A stretch of DNA of 64,000 nt from Streptomyces sp. NBC_00536 (GTDB taxonomy: Bacteria > Actinomycetota > Actinomycetes > Streptomycetales > Streptomycetaceae). The notes below the pieces were generated by a model, which saw only the letters and a program-made list of their open reading frames with translations, was not told the DNA's origin and ran no database searches. Positions 57,601-64,000 of the stretch are shown here, piece by piece (the stretch's first letter is position 1; every line of letters begins with the position of its first letter). The stretch spans positions 8,432,001 to 8,496,000 of the forward strand of contig NZ_CP107819.1 of the NCBI RefSeq assembly GCF_036346295.1, given 5' to 3'. The translations under genes and the position numbers were made by a program.

Positions 57601-60600
57601 GGTCGGCGACCGTTCCGGCGTCCAGTTCCTTGCTGTAGAAGGCGGCTTCGTCGAGCTGACCGGCGAAGTACCGTGTGCCCTCCGGCTGACCGTCCCAGGC
57701 GGCACTGGAGTATCCGCCGCCGAGGTAGGCCTGGACCACGGTCTGCGGTGTGACAGCGCCAGCCTGGAATCCGACTTTCGCGCCGTCCAGGTACATGGTC
57801 TGGCCTGCGGCGGCGCCGGTGAGCACCACGTGGTGCCAGGTGTTGTCCGTCACCGGGGCACTGCTGGTGATCGAGTTGCCCTTGACGCCGCGCCACAGTT
57901 CACCGCGGAGCTTGCCGTCGGCGCCGATGAGCAGGCTGGGATTCCACTGCGTGGGGGTGTTGCCGAGGTCCGCGTTCTGCAGCCCGAGGAGCACTCCGCC
58001 TGGCTTGTCGGTGCGGAACCACAGCTCGACCGCCAGGGCCGTCGCGCCGCCAATGGTCTCAGCGGGCACGTCCACCGCGCCCCTGGCACCGTCCAGGGTG
58101 ACCGAGCCGTCGTCTCCGTCCATGAACGTGCCGACGGAACCGAGGGTGACGCCGTCATGGTAGGAGCCGTTGCCGCCGCTGGATATCTCATCGGCTGCCG
58201 CAGCGCCGCTGCTGTCGCCGAGGCGCCAGTAGTTGACGGGGCTGCTCGCCTGTACGGCCGAGGCGTAGGCCTGTGAGCCCGCGGAGTAGCGGGGTGCGGA
58301 GATCTGCCAGGTGCCGCCCGACGCGTCGGTGACCTGGGTGGCTCGTTCGGTGTCACTGTCGTACGTGATCTGGGCGCCGGTGCGTCCGGAGGGAAGGGTG
58401 AACTTGGTGAGCTTGGAGGTGCCGGTACGCGCGTCGTAGTGAGCGCGGACCGTGCTGGCGTCCAGGGCCTGGTGGTAGACGGCGACGTCGTCCATGCTGC
58501 CGTTGAAGTAGCGGACCCCCTGGGTGGTGTTGCCGTCCCATGCCACGCTGGAGTAGCCGGCGCCCAGGTACGCGAACGTCTTCGTGGTGTGGTCGACCGT
58601 CCCGGTGCGGGAGCCGACGCTCTGGCCGTCGAGGTAGAGGGTCTCGCTGGTGCCACTGCTCGTGAGGACCGCATGGTGCCACGCGTCGTCGGTGACGACG
58701 GCCGTCGAGGTCAGCGGGTTCTTCCATTCGCCGGCCAGTTCGAAGCCGCCGCGGAGCTTGCCGGCCGTGTCGATGAGCAGGGCCGGATTCCACTTGTTCG
58801 GTTGTTCGTCGGTGATCCGCTTGTCCTGGAATCCGACGAGGACGCCGGGCTTGGCCGTCTTGAACCAGAGTTCTACGGTCAGGACCTTGGAGGAGGACAG
58901 GGTGGCTTCCGGGATCTCCACGTGGGAGTTCGTACCATTGAACGAGGCGGCCTTGTTGCCCGTCCCGTTCAGGACACCCGCACTGCCGAGTACGACGTCA
59001 CGGTAGCGGCCCGCGTTCAGGCCGGTAGGTGAGACCGCCTCGCTTTCAGCGCTCCCGCCCTCGCTCTCGTTGAGCCGCCAGTAAGAGACCGGATTGGCGT
59101 CGAGCACCGTGCTGCGGTACTGCGAACCGGCGGTGTACTCGTACACCGAGCACGCGGTGGTCGACGTGGGCGGGCAGACCTTCGTCAACCGGCCATTGTT
59201 GTAGGCGTAGGTCCAGGTGAGGGCCGGGGCCTGCGGGCCGATGGCATCGGTGGAGACGGAGCTGACATGCCCGACGCTCCAGGTGAAGGTGAGCGCCCGC
59301 TTCGACAGCGCGTCCGTCGCCTTCGTCAGCAGATCACCGGTGTAGGTGAGGAGCTGTTCCCGGCCGTGACCGTCCTTGATCTTCGTCAGCAGGCCCGCGC
59401 TGTCGAAGGTGAAGAGGGACGCGCTCGCATCCCGCAGTGTCCATCCGCCGCCCGCGATCGAGGTCAGGGTGCCCGTCGAACCGGAGGGGGCGCTGTAGGT
59501 GCCGTCCGTGTTGCGCCCGAAGCGGACCTGGCTGCCGTTGGCGAGGGTGATGACCACGTTTCCATCGGCCTCGGCCTTGGCGCGCATGTCCCAGCGGGTG
59601 GCCCAGCCGGCGCCGAAGGCGTTGGCCTGCCGGGGATCCTGAGAGTTGTAGGTGCGCGTGACCGCGAGCTCAGGGCCGACCACGGGCACAGCGGCGTCGG
59701 TCGCGGCGGTAGCGTAATTACCGGCGCGCTCGCCGAAACTACGGCCGCTGTCGGTGCCTCCCAGGTGCGAGGTGATCACCGGCTGCGGGACCTGGGTGGT
59801 CAGCAGCGACGGCTGAGTGCGGGCCGACTGCGCCTGTCCGTCGTTGGCGTACCCGTACCATGCGTACGTCTTGGACCAGGTCAGCCACCCGGCGGGCACC
59901 GCCCAGCTCTGCGAGGGGCCGGGAGAGGACTGGCGGCAGTTCTTGCGCGTGTCCTTGCCCTCGACCTCGCACACCTCGAACTGATATGTCAGGGCACCGG
60001 GGAAGCGGTCCTTGTCAGCCGCGGCGATCCACAGCGTGGGAGTGAGGGTGTCGCTGAGGGAACCGCTCGGCGGAACCGCACCGGTCAGGTAGGGCGGGAT
60101 GTTCACCGCCTCGACCTTGATGGCTGCTCCGGGGACGCCCTGGGAGGCGAAAGAGTTGACCCCGTACTCATCCATCGTCCACGCGATCGTGTACGTCCCG
60201 GGGGCGAGCGGCGCGATCTTCGCGTCAAGAGTGACGGAACCGCCCGGGGGTACGTCGTTCGGCATGTCCGTCCAGCGGACCTTGCTCCATTCGGTGGCGT
60301 TGAGCAGTTTGTTGTTGGCGTCGTAGAGGTCGTAGCGCAGCTTGAAGTTGCTGTTCTTCGCCCAGGTCTGCTGGCCCTGATTGGTGACCGTGACCTTGAA
60401 AGTGCCTTCGGAGGTGGCCGTCATCGGCTGGACGAAGCCGCCCAACTGGTACGCCGCCCCGTACTTCGTCCACGTCACGTCCAGGCTCGGGGCGCCATTG
60501 GGGTAGTCGTCCGAGCCGAACTGCTTCCAGCCCGTCGAGTCCGTGACCGACGCCTTGACGGCCAGGCCGTAGTTCGGCTTGCGGCCGTGGGTCCAGTCAT

Positions 60601-62110
60601 CGACCAGCTGACGGCCCGCGGAGCCGAGCGGGATACCCTCCCAGGCTGCTGCGCACGACCAGGTGTTCGTACCGGCCGGGCGCCAGCCGTGGGCGAAGCT
60701 CTTGGAACCCAGAGCCGCCCCGGTCGCCGGCCCGGGGTAGGAGGAGGTGGTGGATTCCGACCAGTCCGAGGTGACCTCGTGGACCGTCACCGGGTTCGGG
60801 GTACACGACCCTGACCAAGAGTTGTACAGCGCCAGGTTCGCGCTGATCACGTACCCGTTCTTGAGGTCGCCAGTGTTCATCCCGTCGAAGCGCAAGAAGC
60901 CCGCGGCCTTGTGGGACCCGCCGTCGTACGTACCGGCCTTGATGACGGTGTCGCTGGCGAAGTTCTGGTTGTACGGGTACTCCACGTAGGTGCCGGACGT
61001 ACTCTTCACACCGGTCGCCGAGGGGTCCACCTTCACGGGGAATACACGCTCAGGAGCGGACAGCCAGTCCTTGTCCAGGGAGACCACCAGGACCTGGCGT
61101 CCGCCCGAGTTCTCGAGCGTGTACGTCACTCCGGAGGAGATGACGCCCTCGTTGGAGGTCTCGCCGCGGTGGGAGTCCTCCATCCAGCCCGCGGGCATCC
61201 AGCCCTGCTGCTTGCCCGCAGCATCCGTGAACGCGATCCCGCCCAGCCCGTCCAGCTTCGCGGTCAGGCCGTTCAGCGCCAGGGGGAAGCGCCACTGTGT
61301 GGGAGCCGACTTGTCCTTGAGGAGCAGCGTCTCCTTGATGGAGTCACTGCCCGCTATCAGCTCCAGGTCGGAAGACTGCCTCACTTCCGGGTAGGTGATG
61401 ACGCTCCCGTCGACCCTTCCCAGAGAATGGGAGGCGCCTTCGACCCCGTAGCCGAGGGACGCCGTGTCGCTCACGCCGAGGCGGGCGACCGTCTCCGCAT
61501 CTGCGTACTCGGAGAAGTGCACTGCTTCCGCCGTGGACTGGGGCTCCCAGCCCGAATCGGAGACGCTCATCGTCCGCGTACCACTGGCGGGCTTACCAGG
61601 CTTATCCAGCCGCGTGTCGATCTCGTTCCATTTCCCTTCGCGGGAAAGGAAGTTGACGGGATCATTGTAGAAGCGAGTCGTCAGCGTGCCGTCCTGATTG
61701 ACGAACGTGCGCGCACGCTCCGAGCGCTTCTCGGGCACCTCCTTGCTCGCCTTGGAGTCGAATCCCTTCGGCGCGGGAGCTTCGGGCGCCGGGATCGGTT
61801 TGGTCGGCACCGAAGGGACATGAGGTTCGACGCCAAGCTTGAGCCGGGACGCGGCCGCGTCCAGTGTGAGCTCACCGGGTGCCTTCAACGCACCGCTGCC
61901 TCCACCGGCCGCGGCAGCCTCGGTCGCGCCCCCGGCGGCATCGTGACCGCGCCCCCGAGCCGTGCCCCAAGCTTGCTCGGGTCTGCCACCAGGGCCAGGC
62001 CCGGGTCTGGATTCGGCCCAGCGAGCCACTGCCAGGGCGGCCTGCTCCGTACAGGCCAGGACGGCCACCAGGAACGCCACGAAGAACACGAGCGGACGCA
62101 AGATACGCAA
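51611..62110 (-). CDS. Giant Rhs/LamG polymorphic toxin with C-terminal endonuclease
   Basis: 3,499 residues from TTG 62110 (GGTGGGGG upstream). Order: signal peptide (RPLVFFVAFLVAVLACTEQAALA); a Pro/Ala-rich region; DNRLRE- and CARDB-like beta domains (to about 720); a DUF6531-like Rhs entry (ARTYNSQDPRQANAFGAGW in outline); three LamG-like lectin repeats (about 1040-1240, 1285-1470, 1490-1700; WHHAVLTSSGTSETLYLDG type); many YD repeats (about 1720-3050); and the Rhs core end RYTYANASPLNGTDPSGHR near 3119. The variable tip follows: a poly-Gly tract, a Cys pair, then an Endonuclease_NS_2-like domain (VFNRSHIIGDRFHGDWVKEN, RDMNFPVMEKCESRM; His near 3407). A secreted weapon against neighbours, with immunity downstream. 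Confidence 0.93.
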   Translation of the reverse strand: MRILRPLVFFVAFLVAVLACTEQAALAVARWAESRPGPGPGGRPEQAWGTARGRGHDAAGGATEAAAAGGGSGALKAPGELTLDAAASRLKLGVEPHVPSVPTKPIPAPEAPAPKGFDSKASKEVPEKRSERARTFVNQDGTLTTRFYNDPVNFLSREGKWNEIDTRLDKPGKPASGTRTMSVSDSGWEPQSTAEAVHFSEYADAETVARLGVSDTASLGYGVEGASHSLGRVDGSVITYPEVRQSSDLELIAGSDSIKETLLLKDKSAPTQWRFPLALNGLTAKLDGLGGIAFTDAAGKQQGWMPAGWMEDSHRGETSNEGVISSGVTYTLENSGGRQVLVVSLDKDWLSAPERVFPVKVDPSATGVKSTSGTYVEYPYNQNFASDTVIKAGTYDGGSHKAAGFLRFDGMNTGDLKNGYVISANLALYNSWSGSCTPNPVTVHEVTSDWSESTTSSYPGPATGAALGSKSFAHGWRPAGTNTWSCAAAWEGIPLGSAGRQLVDDWTHGRKPNYGLAVKASVTDSTGWKQFGSDDYPNGAPSLDVTWTKYGAAYQLGGFVQPMTATSEGTFKVTVTNQGQQTWAKNSNFKLRYDLYDANNKLLNATEWSKVRWTDMPNDVPPGGSVTLDAKIAPLAPGTYTIAWTMDEYGVNSFASQGVPGAAIKVEAVNIPPYLTGAVPPSGSLSDTLTPTLWIAAADKDRFPGALTYQFEVCEVEGKDTRKNCRQSSPGPSQSWAVPAGWLTWSKTYAWYGYANDGQAQSARTQPSLLTTQVPQPVITSHLGGTDSGRSFGERAGNYATAATDAAVPVVGPELAVTRTYNSQDPRQANAFGAGWATRWDMRAKAEADGNVVITLANGSQVRFGRNTDGTYSAPSGSTGTLTSIAGGGWTLRDASASLFTFDSAGLLTKIKDGHGREQLLTYTGDLLTKATDALSKRALTFTWSVGHVSSVSTDAIGPQAPALTWTYAYNNGRLTKVCPPTSTTACSVYEYTAGSQYRSTVLDANPVSYWRLNESEGGSAESEAVSPTGLNAGRYRDVVLGSAGVLNGTGNKAASFNGTNSHVEIPEATLSSSKVLTVELWFKTAKPGVLVGFQDKRITDEQPNKWNPALLIDTAGKLRGGFELAGEWKNPLTSTAVVTDDAWHHAVLTSSGTSETLYLDGQSVGSRTGTVDHTTKTFAYLGAGYSSVAWDGNTTQGVRYFNGSMDDVAVYHQALDASTVRAHYDARTGTSKLTKFTLPSGRTGAQITYDSDTERATQVTDASGGTWQISAPRYSAGSQAYASAVQASSPVNYWRLGDSSGAAAADEISSGGNGSYHDGVTLGSVGTFMDGDDGSVTLDGARGAVDVPAETIGGATALAVELWFRTDKPGGVLLGLQNADLGNTPTQWNPSLLIGADGKLRGELWRGVKGNSITSSAPVTDNTWHHVVLTGAAAGQTMYLDGAKVGFQAGAVTPQTVVQAYLGGGYSSAAWDGQPEGTRYFAGQLDEAAFYSKELDAGTVADHYKARTRLVAGSGGEYQGAVMADAPVSYWQLDETGGTVVRNKIAATAGDGTYTKAALATTGAFGIGDRTAAEFKGDGYAQLPGAGIIPDTDLSVELWFKTAKPGVLLSNQDRPLPEASGTWAPVLYVGSDNKLHGQYFTAGVTPTNASAATVTDDQWHHAAITAQGSTQTLYLDGTQVAQASNAPVQHQTSKYTYIGAGYTKFWPASPGDLSYFTGQMDEVAVYSTPLTGEQIAKHYNARTRASGSSLASTVTVTDPMGVKTSTTYDAVRGQRRTASTNADGGVTTYAYDTGGFLHTVTDPNGHSAVTGHDERGNTVSTTTCRDSNSCWTAFADYYSNPADPLDPRNGKPTAIRDGRSTGAGDNRFRTTTSYTALGLPDTVTLADGRTSGTTYTTGAEAAVGGGTTPAGLVATKKSTGGATTVYAYFANGDLAKSTAPSGLVTIYTYDGMGRKLSETQTSDSTPAGVTTTSVYNAMSHISSQTGPGIRNEATGVTHTAQINRTYDADGLLLTESTQDTTGGDATRTTTYRYDTHGLNESVIDPAGNESIFTHDPVGRVVGETDAAGNVVTHSFTKRGNLAESVLKDWTGDPSGQIHDLVLVSHAYDPAGRLASTTDAMGATTAFTYFDDGLKATVTAKGLTQADGTKRDVVLESNGYDGAGNLSSQTTGGGRATATHTVDATGRTIRTVFDPNGLNRVTTATYDGDDRVIEATQSIDGSDKKLTISTAYDTAGNPTKSTTTDGTDTRTTTTTFDQRGLPLTETTPRGNTSASRYDDLGRLVEQTAPQVQAEENGAAAGTVTPKTLTGYNTFGEATEARDARGMTTRTETDKLGRPTAVTLPDYTPAGGAKITAVARTTYDQLGRRASTTDPLGRATYFAYDQLGNLVRKTDPSLDGTGTALQTPGATTFNNTNTALSGGGVSTYTWTPTGLPLSATDPTGARTESTYDELGRQLTATTVERKPLLQNLVSRYTWDDANNQVASTTPGGRKTSVTHNTAGEAITVTNPMGGITKSAYDGIGRTTETTDATGRKTTTAYNALGKPTAITDYGTGSTPLRTASSEYDADGNTTASLSATGARRTYAYDALGRMTSQTEPVSASDSITTTFGYDAAGNRTRLTDGRGKATYYAFTPWGLPESTIEPATTQHWTTDVRTWTTVYDAAGQAVTEQLPGGVKRQRTYDALGRLTNETGTGTAVTTRPRTLSYDLAGRMTGSGGGGVLSDNTYTYNDRGQLLSSGGPSGNSVYAYDADGSMTSRKDAAGTTVFTYDTAGRLDSTIDPLTGSGIWSDFDAAGRPSQEQYARKNGDQYQVTAKRAYTYDSLGRLTKDAVTNASGGDVQGQAYDYDLADQMLKKTTTGTTGAAANTYSYDLAGRLTSWNDGTTNVPYEWDKAGNLTKRGSITGTYDSRNRLETWGTENYAYSASGTEKTITDTADANNTRQTQSDAFERTVTNGTSNFTYDSLDRVLTHNGNAFTYDGGSNNLVTDATTTYTRSTGGALLATATTGQADTARLAVTNQHSDLVASLGPDGTAVSGSRAYDPFGKTTSTSGTNPNVGYQSGWTDPTSGEVNMAARWYQPGTGSFTSRDTWQLDPNPSAQANRYTYANASPLNGTDPSGHRMILDRPSDSYVEPVRPPVRPPIRLSPPGRPGPGFRGGGLLGLLGMISRPTTSYSYWAQQYARTQDDGRWGWSPGHFGASCNHWLCGVGTAPSRGDNYEAIGEAASGSRGGGGGGGGGGRCYTRCNTRTREYPRHVLPAPPIIQNPNKGSHAVPAPTHQATVDGAAVGNATWTLGGGWDSVYGAADILRILQGNNQLTPDQVTALQGSVNAGTGLTGNGNGDDDPCSRPRSERYDYQPLVDGAPTGARALMCPGDLKPPNSRSPRKGKWNPPGYLGVKDRNGEWVFNRSHIIGDRFHGDWVKENMFTGVRDMNFPVMEKCESRMADELAAGRKVLYSGQLEYADGRSNLPTAIRMDAATEAGQLFSVKIGNRPGKAAVC

Positions 62111-62833
62111 GGAAAGCCCCCACCAAGAACGATCAAGAGGAGGACATTCCTATCTAGGCAGTGGATCGCTGCACAAGAGTTACACAGGATCCCCATAGGA
62201 GCGCGCTGACGCCTGATCAACCACCCAGAACCCATGATGGGGATATAAAGTCCGAGTAAATGGCGATCAGTCAGGTAGTAAGTCAAGGCCGCATCCGCCG
62301 GGAATGTGAGAAAGGTCATTCATGTCGGACTCGCTTTCGGGCCGCCCTGGATAGTTTTTTCAGACGCAGCAGAGTCGAAGACGGTTCCACCTCATCACCC
62401 CCGCGAGAAGTGGGGACCGATCTGCAGAGCCGACGACCTGAAGCGAAGGAAGGTGCGTGACGATATTGGACATGGCTCGCGAGGTGCACCGCTGACCCGA
62501 AGGGGTAACCCCGCTGCCGCGTCGGCGCGGAGCGGTCACGACGTGGCCAGCCACATCGCGGCAGCAGCCCGCCCCCCATCAGCCCCGTCCGGGCGGTGCG
62601 CTCGCCTCATGCAGGGTCCGGATCGACGGCGGGGGTACGGTCCGCGCGTATGGCGGGCCCGGAATGGGGCATCCGTCGCCCGCCACGTACCGGCCCTCCT
62701 CCGCTGCTGGCTGTCTTTCACCTCCCGGACTGCCCGCGGTCGGCGGCGGCGCTGGCCACGCATGCCATGTGGCGGATGCCGGTCTGAACCTCAGCTGTCC
62801 GGCGAGCAGTACCTGCCCTGGTGAACAGCAAGG
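62111..62833. other. Long leader/intergenic region before the Rhs gene
   Basis: About 720 bases. No convincing gene. The part next to the Rhs start is comparatively A/T-rich (62200-62300) and is the likely promoter of the toxin gene on minus; a TTGACT sits at about 62284-62289 on the minus strand, but I could not assign a good -10. Confidence 0.4.
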
Positions 62834-63250
62834 TCAGGCGTTGACGGGAGTCTGCACGGGAATCTCGGTGTCTGAGTTGCGCGCAGCGGCAGGGGCAGCC
62901 TTGTCGATGGACTTGGACCGCCGGGTGCGGGGCCGCGGCGTCGGCTCGGTGGCACCGATCTCGGTCAGCTCGGCAGGGGAGCAGCCTGCCGCCGCCACGG
63001 CATAGGCCTTCCCGTACGGGACTTCGGTCTCGGCGAACTCGCTCTGCGAGCGGATCCGGGTGGCAAGGAGTTCCGCGAGCGGGGTGCGAAGTGCCGTTCG
63101 AGTGCGCTTGGTTGCGACAGCTCGGCAGACCACGCGCGTCAAAGCGACGGTCTCCCGGTGAACGAGCGCGACGGACCAATTGTCGTGCCGCTGGGGGACG
63201 TGGCGCCGTGTGCGGCGCGTCGCCTGATCTGCCGCGTCGAGTTCAGTACT
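62834..63250 (-). CDS. Possible basic hypothetical protein
   Basis: A frame whose C-terminal 100 residues look protein-like (TPLAELLATRIRSQSEFAETEVPYGKAYAVAAAGCSPAELTEIG) and end in a Lys/Arg/Ala-rich tail. The N-terminal part is ambiguous: the frame extends to 63424, overlapping the next gene on +. No family recognised. Confidence 0.35.
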   Translation of the reverse strand, partial: STELDAADQATRRTRRHVPQRHDNWSVALVHRETVALTRVVCRAVATKRTRTALRTPLAELLATRIRSQSEFAETEVPYGKAYAVAAAGCSPAELTEIGATEPTPRPRTRRSKSIDKAAPAAARNSDTEIPVQTPVNA

Positions 63251-63256
63251 CTGGAC

Positions 63257-63282
63257 CCTCCAGGCCAGGGACGGCCTGGAGG
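63257..63282. promoter_or_regulatory. 10-bp inverted repeat between divergent frames
   Basis: CCTCCAGGCC (63257-63266) and GGCCTGGAGG (63273-63282), 6-base spacer, upstream of the gene at 63416. Operator-like, but unproven. Confidence 0.35.
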
Positions 63283-63415
63283 CGAGCGATCCGCCCGGGC
63301 GGAGGCGCAGATGTCTCAAGGGTGTGATGCCCAGTCCCGCAACAAGCGTTTCTCGGCGTCCGTGCGTAACTTCCTCCACGGCTGCCGCCCGGGGGGCAGC
63401 CGGAGCAGGAACCCT

Positions 63416-64000
63416 ATGCCGCACACGACCGACCAGCGGATCAGCAAGGAACTCGCGCGCCTTCTGTACCTGGGACGAATCCAGACAAAGAGCAGCCGTC
63501 CGACTCTAGATCCCACCGACTGCGGACAACTCGCCTTCCAGGCCATCCTCTTCGAGTGTCTGATGAGCACCCGTGAGCACCCGCACCTATTCGAGCAGCC
63601 GGGTAAGAGCGCGATGGCCAGCATCAGCGGATATCTGAACGCCATCTGCCACCAGCCCGGCCACCTGGAGATCCACACCAACACCGCCTGCCGCATCGCG
63701 AGCCGAATCCTGCCCTTCCTCCACGAAGACCACGGAGTGTGCGGGATCCCCGGCCTCCGAATGATCGACTACAACTGCCGACGGGTACGCCTGATCCACC
63801 TCTCCACAGGCGGACGCCTCGACCTTGTAGACGCGCACCGATGGCGCGGCATGGATATCGCCCGCATGATCTTCCGGCAGGAGACCAGCTGGCATCAGGA
63901 AGAAGGGCGTTCCCCGCTGTGGCGGCACGACGCTCTGACCAACGAAGAAGCCGCGCACTGTGAATGCTGGGGGTACACCGCAAGCACCCCGCTGCGCAGC
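63416..64000 (+). CDS. Hypothetical protein (3' end outside window)
   Basis: An open frame of 195 codons from ATG 63416, with AGGA five bases upstream, that is still open at the window edge. It begins PHTTDQRISKELARLLYLGR and contains LAFQAILFECLMSTREHPHLFEQ, a His/Cys-rich middle (NAICHQPGHLEIHTNTACRI) and DLVDAHRWRGMDIARMIFRQ. Coding sense is consistent throughout. No family recognised; the repeated Cys and His could bind metal. Confidence 0.7.
   Translation, partial: MPHTTDQRISKELARLLYLGRIQTKSSRPTLDPTDCGQLAFQAILFECLMSTREHPHLFEQPGKSAMASISGYLNAICHQPGHLEIHTNTACRIASRILPFLHEDHGVCGIPGLRMIDYNCRRVRLIHLSTGGRLDLVDAHRWRGMDIARMIFRQETSWHQEEGRSPLWRHDALTNEEAAHCECWGYTASTPLRS

Noticed and set aside
52040..60814. 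Long + strand frames (up to 638 codons) under the Rhs gene
   Set aside because: They are antisense shadows of the periodic YD-repeat coding sequence; Val/Gly/Arg-rich and without domains.

Overview
The window is high-GC actinobacterial DNA and almost certainly Streptomyces. It shows strong GC3 bias, GTG/TTG starts, stop-start overlaps (ATGA/GTGA), and families typical of that genus (MepB, LtrA, DUF6192-like, CoiA-like, PbpA, IS110/IS701-type transposases). At least ten insertion-sequence elements or remnants and more than ten broken genes lie in 64 kb. That density suggests a chromosome arm, a large plasmid or another accessory region rather than the core. No rRNA, tRNA, CRISPR array or replication origin was seen.

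Layout. (1) 1-5.7 kb: a collinear block on + with 7-deazaguanine genes queE (cut by the window edge) and queD, a small 2OG-Fe(II) oxygenase, a fused two-half ABC exporter and a MepB-like gene. (2) 5.8-14.8 kb: a frameshifted membrane protein, a DJ-1/PfpI protein, a headless lectin/chitinase remnant, a MerR regulator divergent from a secreted carboxylesterase with a clear MerR-type operator, a CoiA-like protein and hypotheticals. (3) 14.9-19.1 kb: wreckage (APH-ATPase fusion gene, IS110 tail, IS5 element, chimeric LysR gene). (4) 19.5-26.2 kb: an intact block with two tandem class B penicillin-binding proteins and a squalene/phytoene synthase on +, facing an ABC transporter plus MpaB-type oxygenase operon on -. 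(5) 26.7-40.5 kb: an IS-dominated stretch (IS982, IS5, IS701 scar, IS3, partial IS3, IS630) with stranded host genes, including F420-reductase-like and LtrA proteins and a displaced piece of the Rhs gene found 20 kb further on. (6) 40.6-49.6 kb: a three-gene ECF sigma operon, a methyltransferase/NUDIX/PIG-L group, tyrosine-recombinase pieces, a NADAR-domain protein and a decayed DUF6192-like gene. (7) 50-62 kb: an intact IS5-type element, then a 10.5-kb Rhs/LamG polymorphic toxin gene with its SUKH-type immunity gene overlapping its 3' end. (8) 62.1-64 kb: little-known DNA and a hypothetical CDS that leaves the window.

Working units. The best functional assemblies are: Rhs toxin with nuclease tip plus SUKH immunity; MerR with its divergent esterase; PbpA with an NTF2-domain PBP; ABC ATPase, permease and MpaB oxygenase in one overlapping operon; small membrane protein, ECF sigma and hypothetical protein, likewise overlapping; and the queED-oxygenase-exporter block, which may make and export a preQ0-derived compound (inference). 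Family names were assigned by reading motifs in the translated sequence. No database search was possible.
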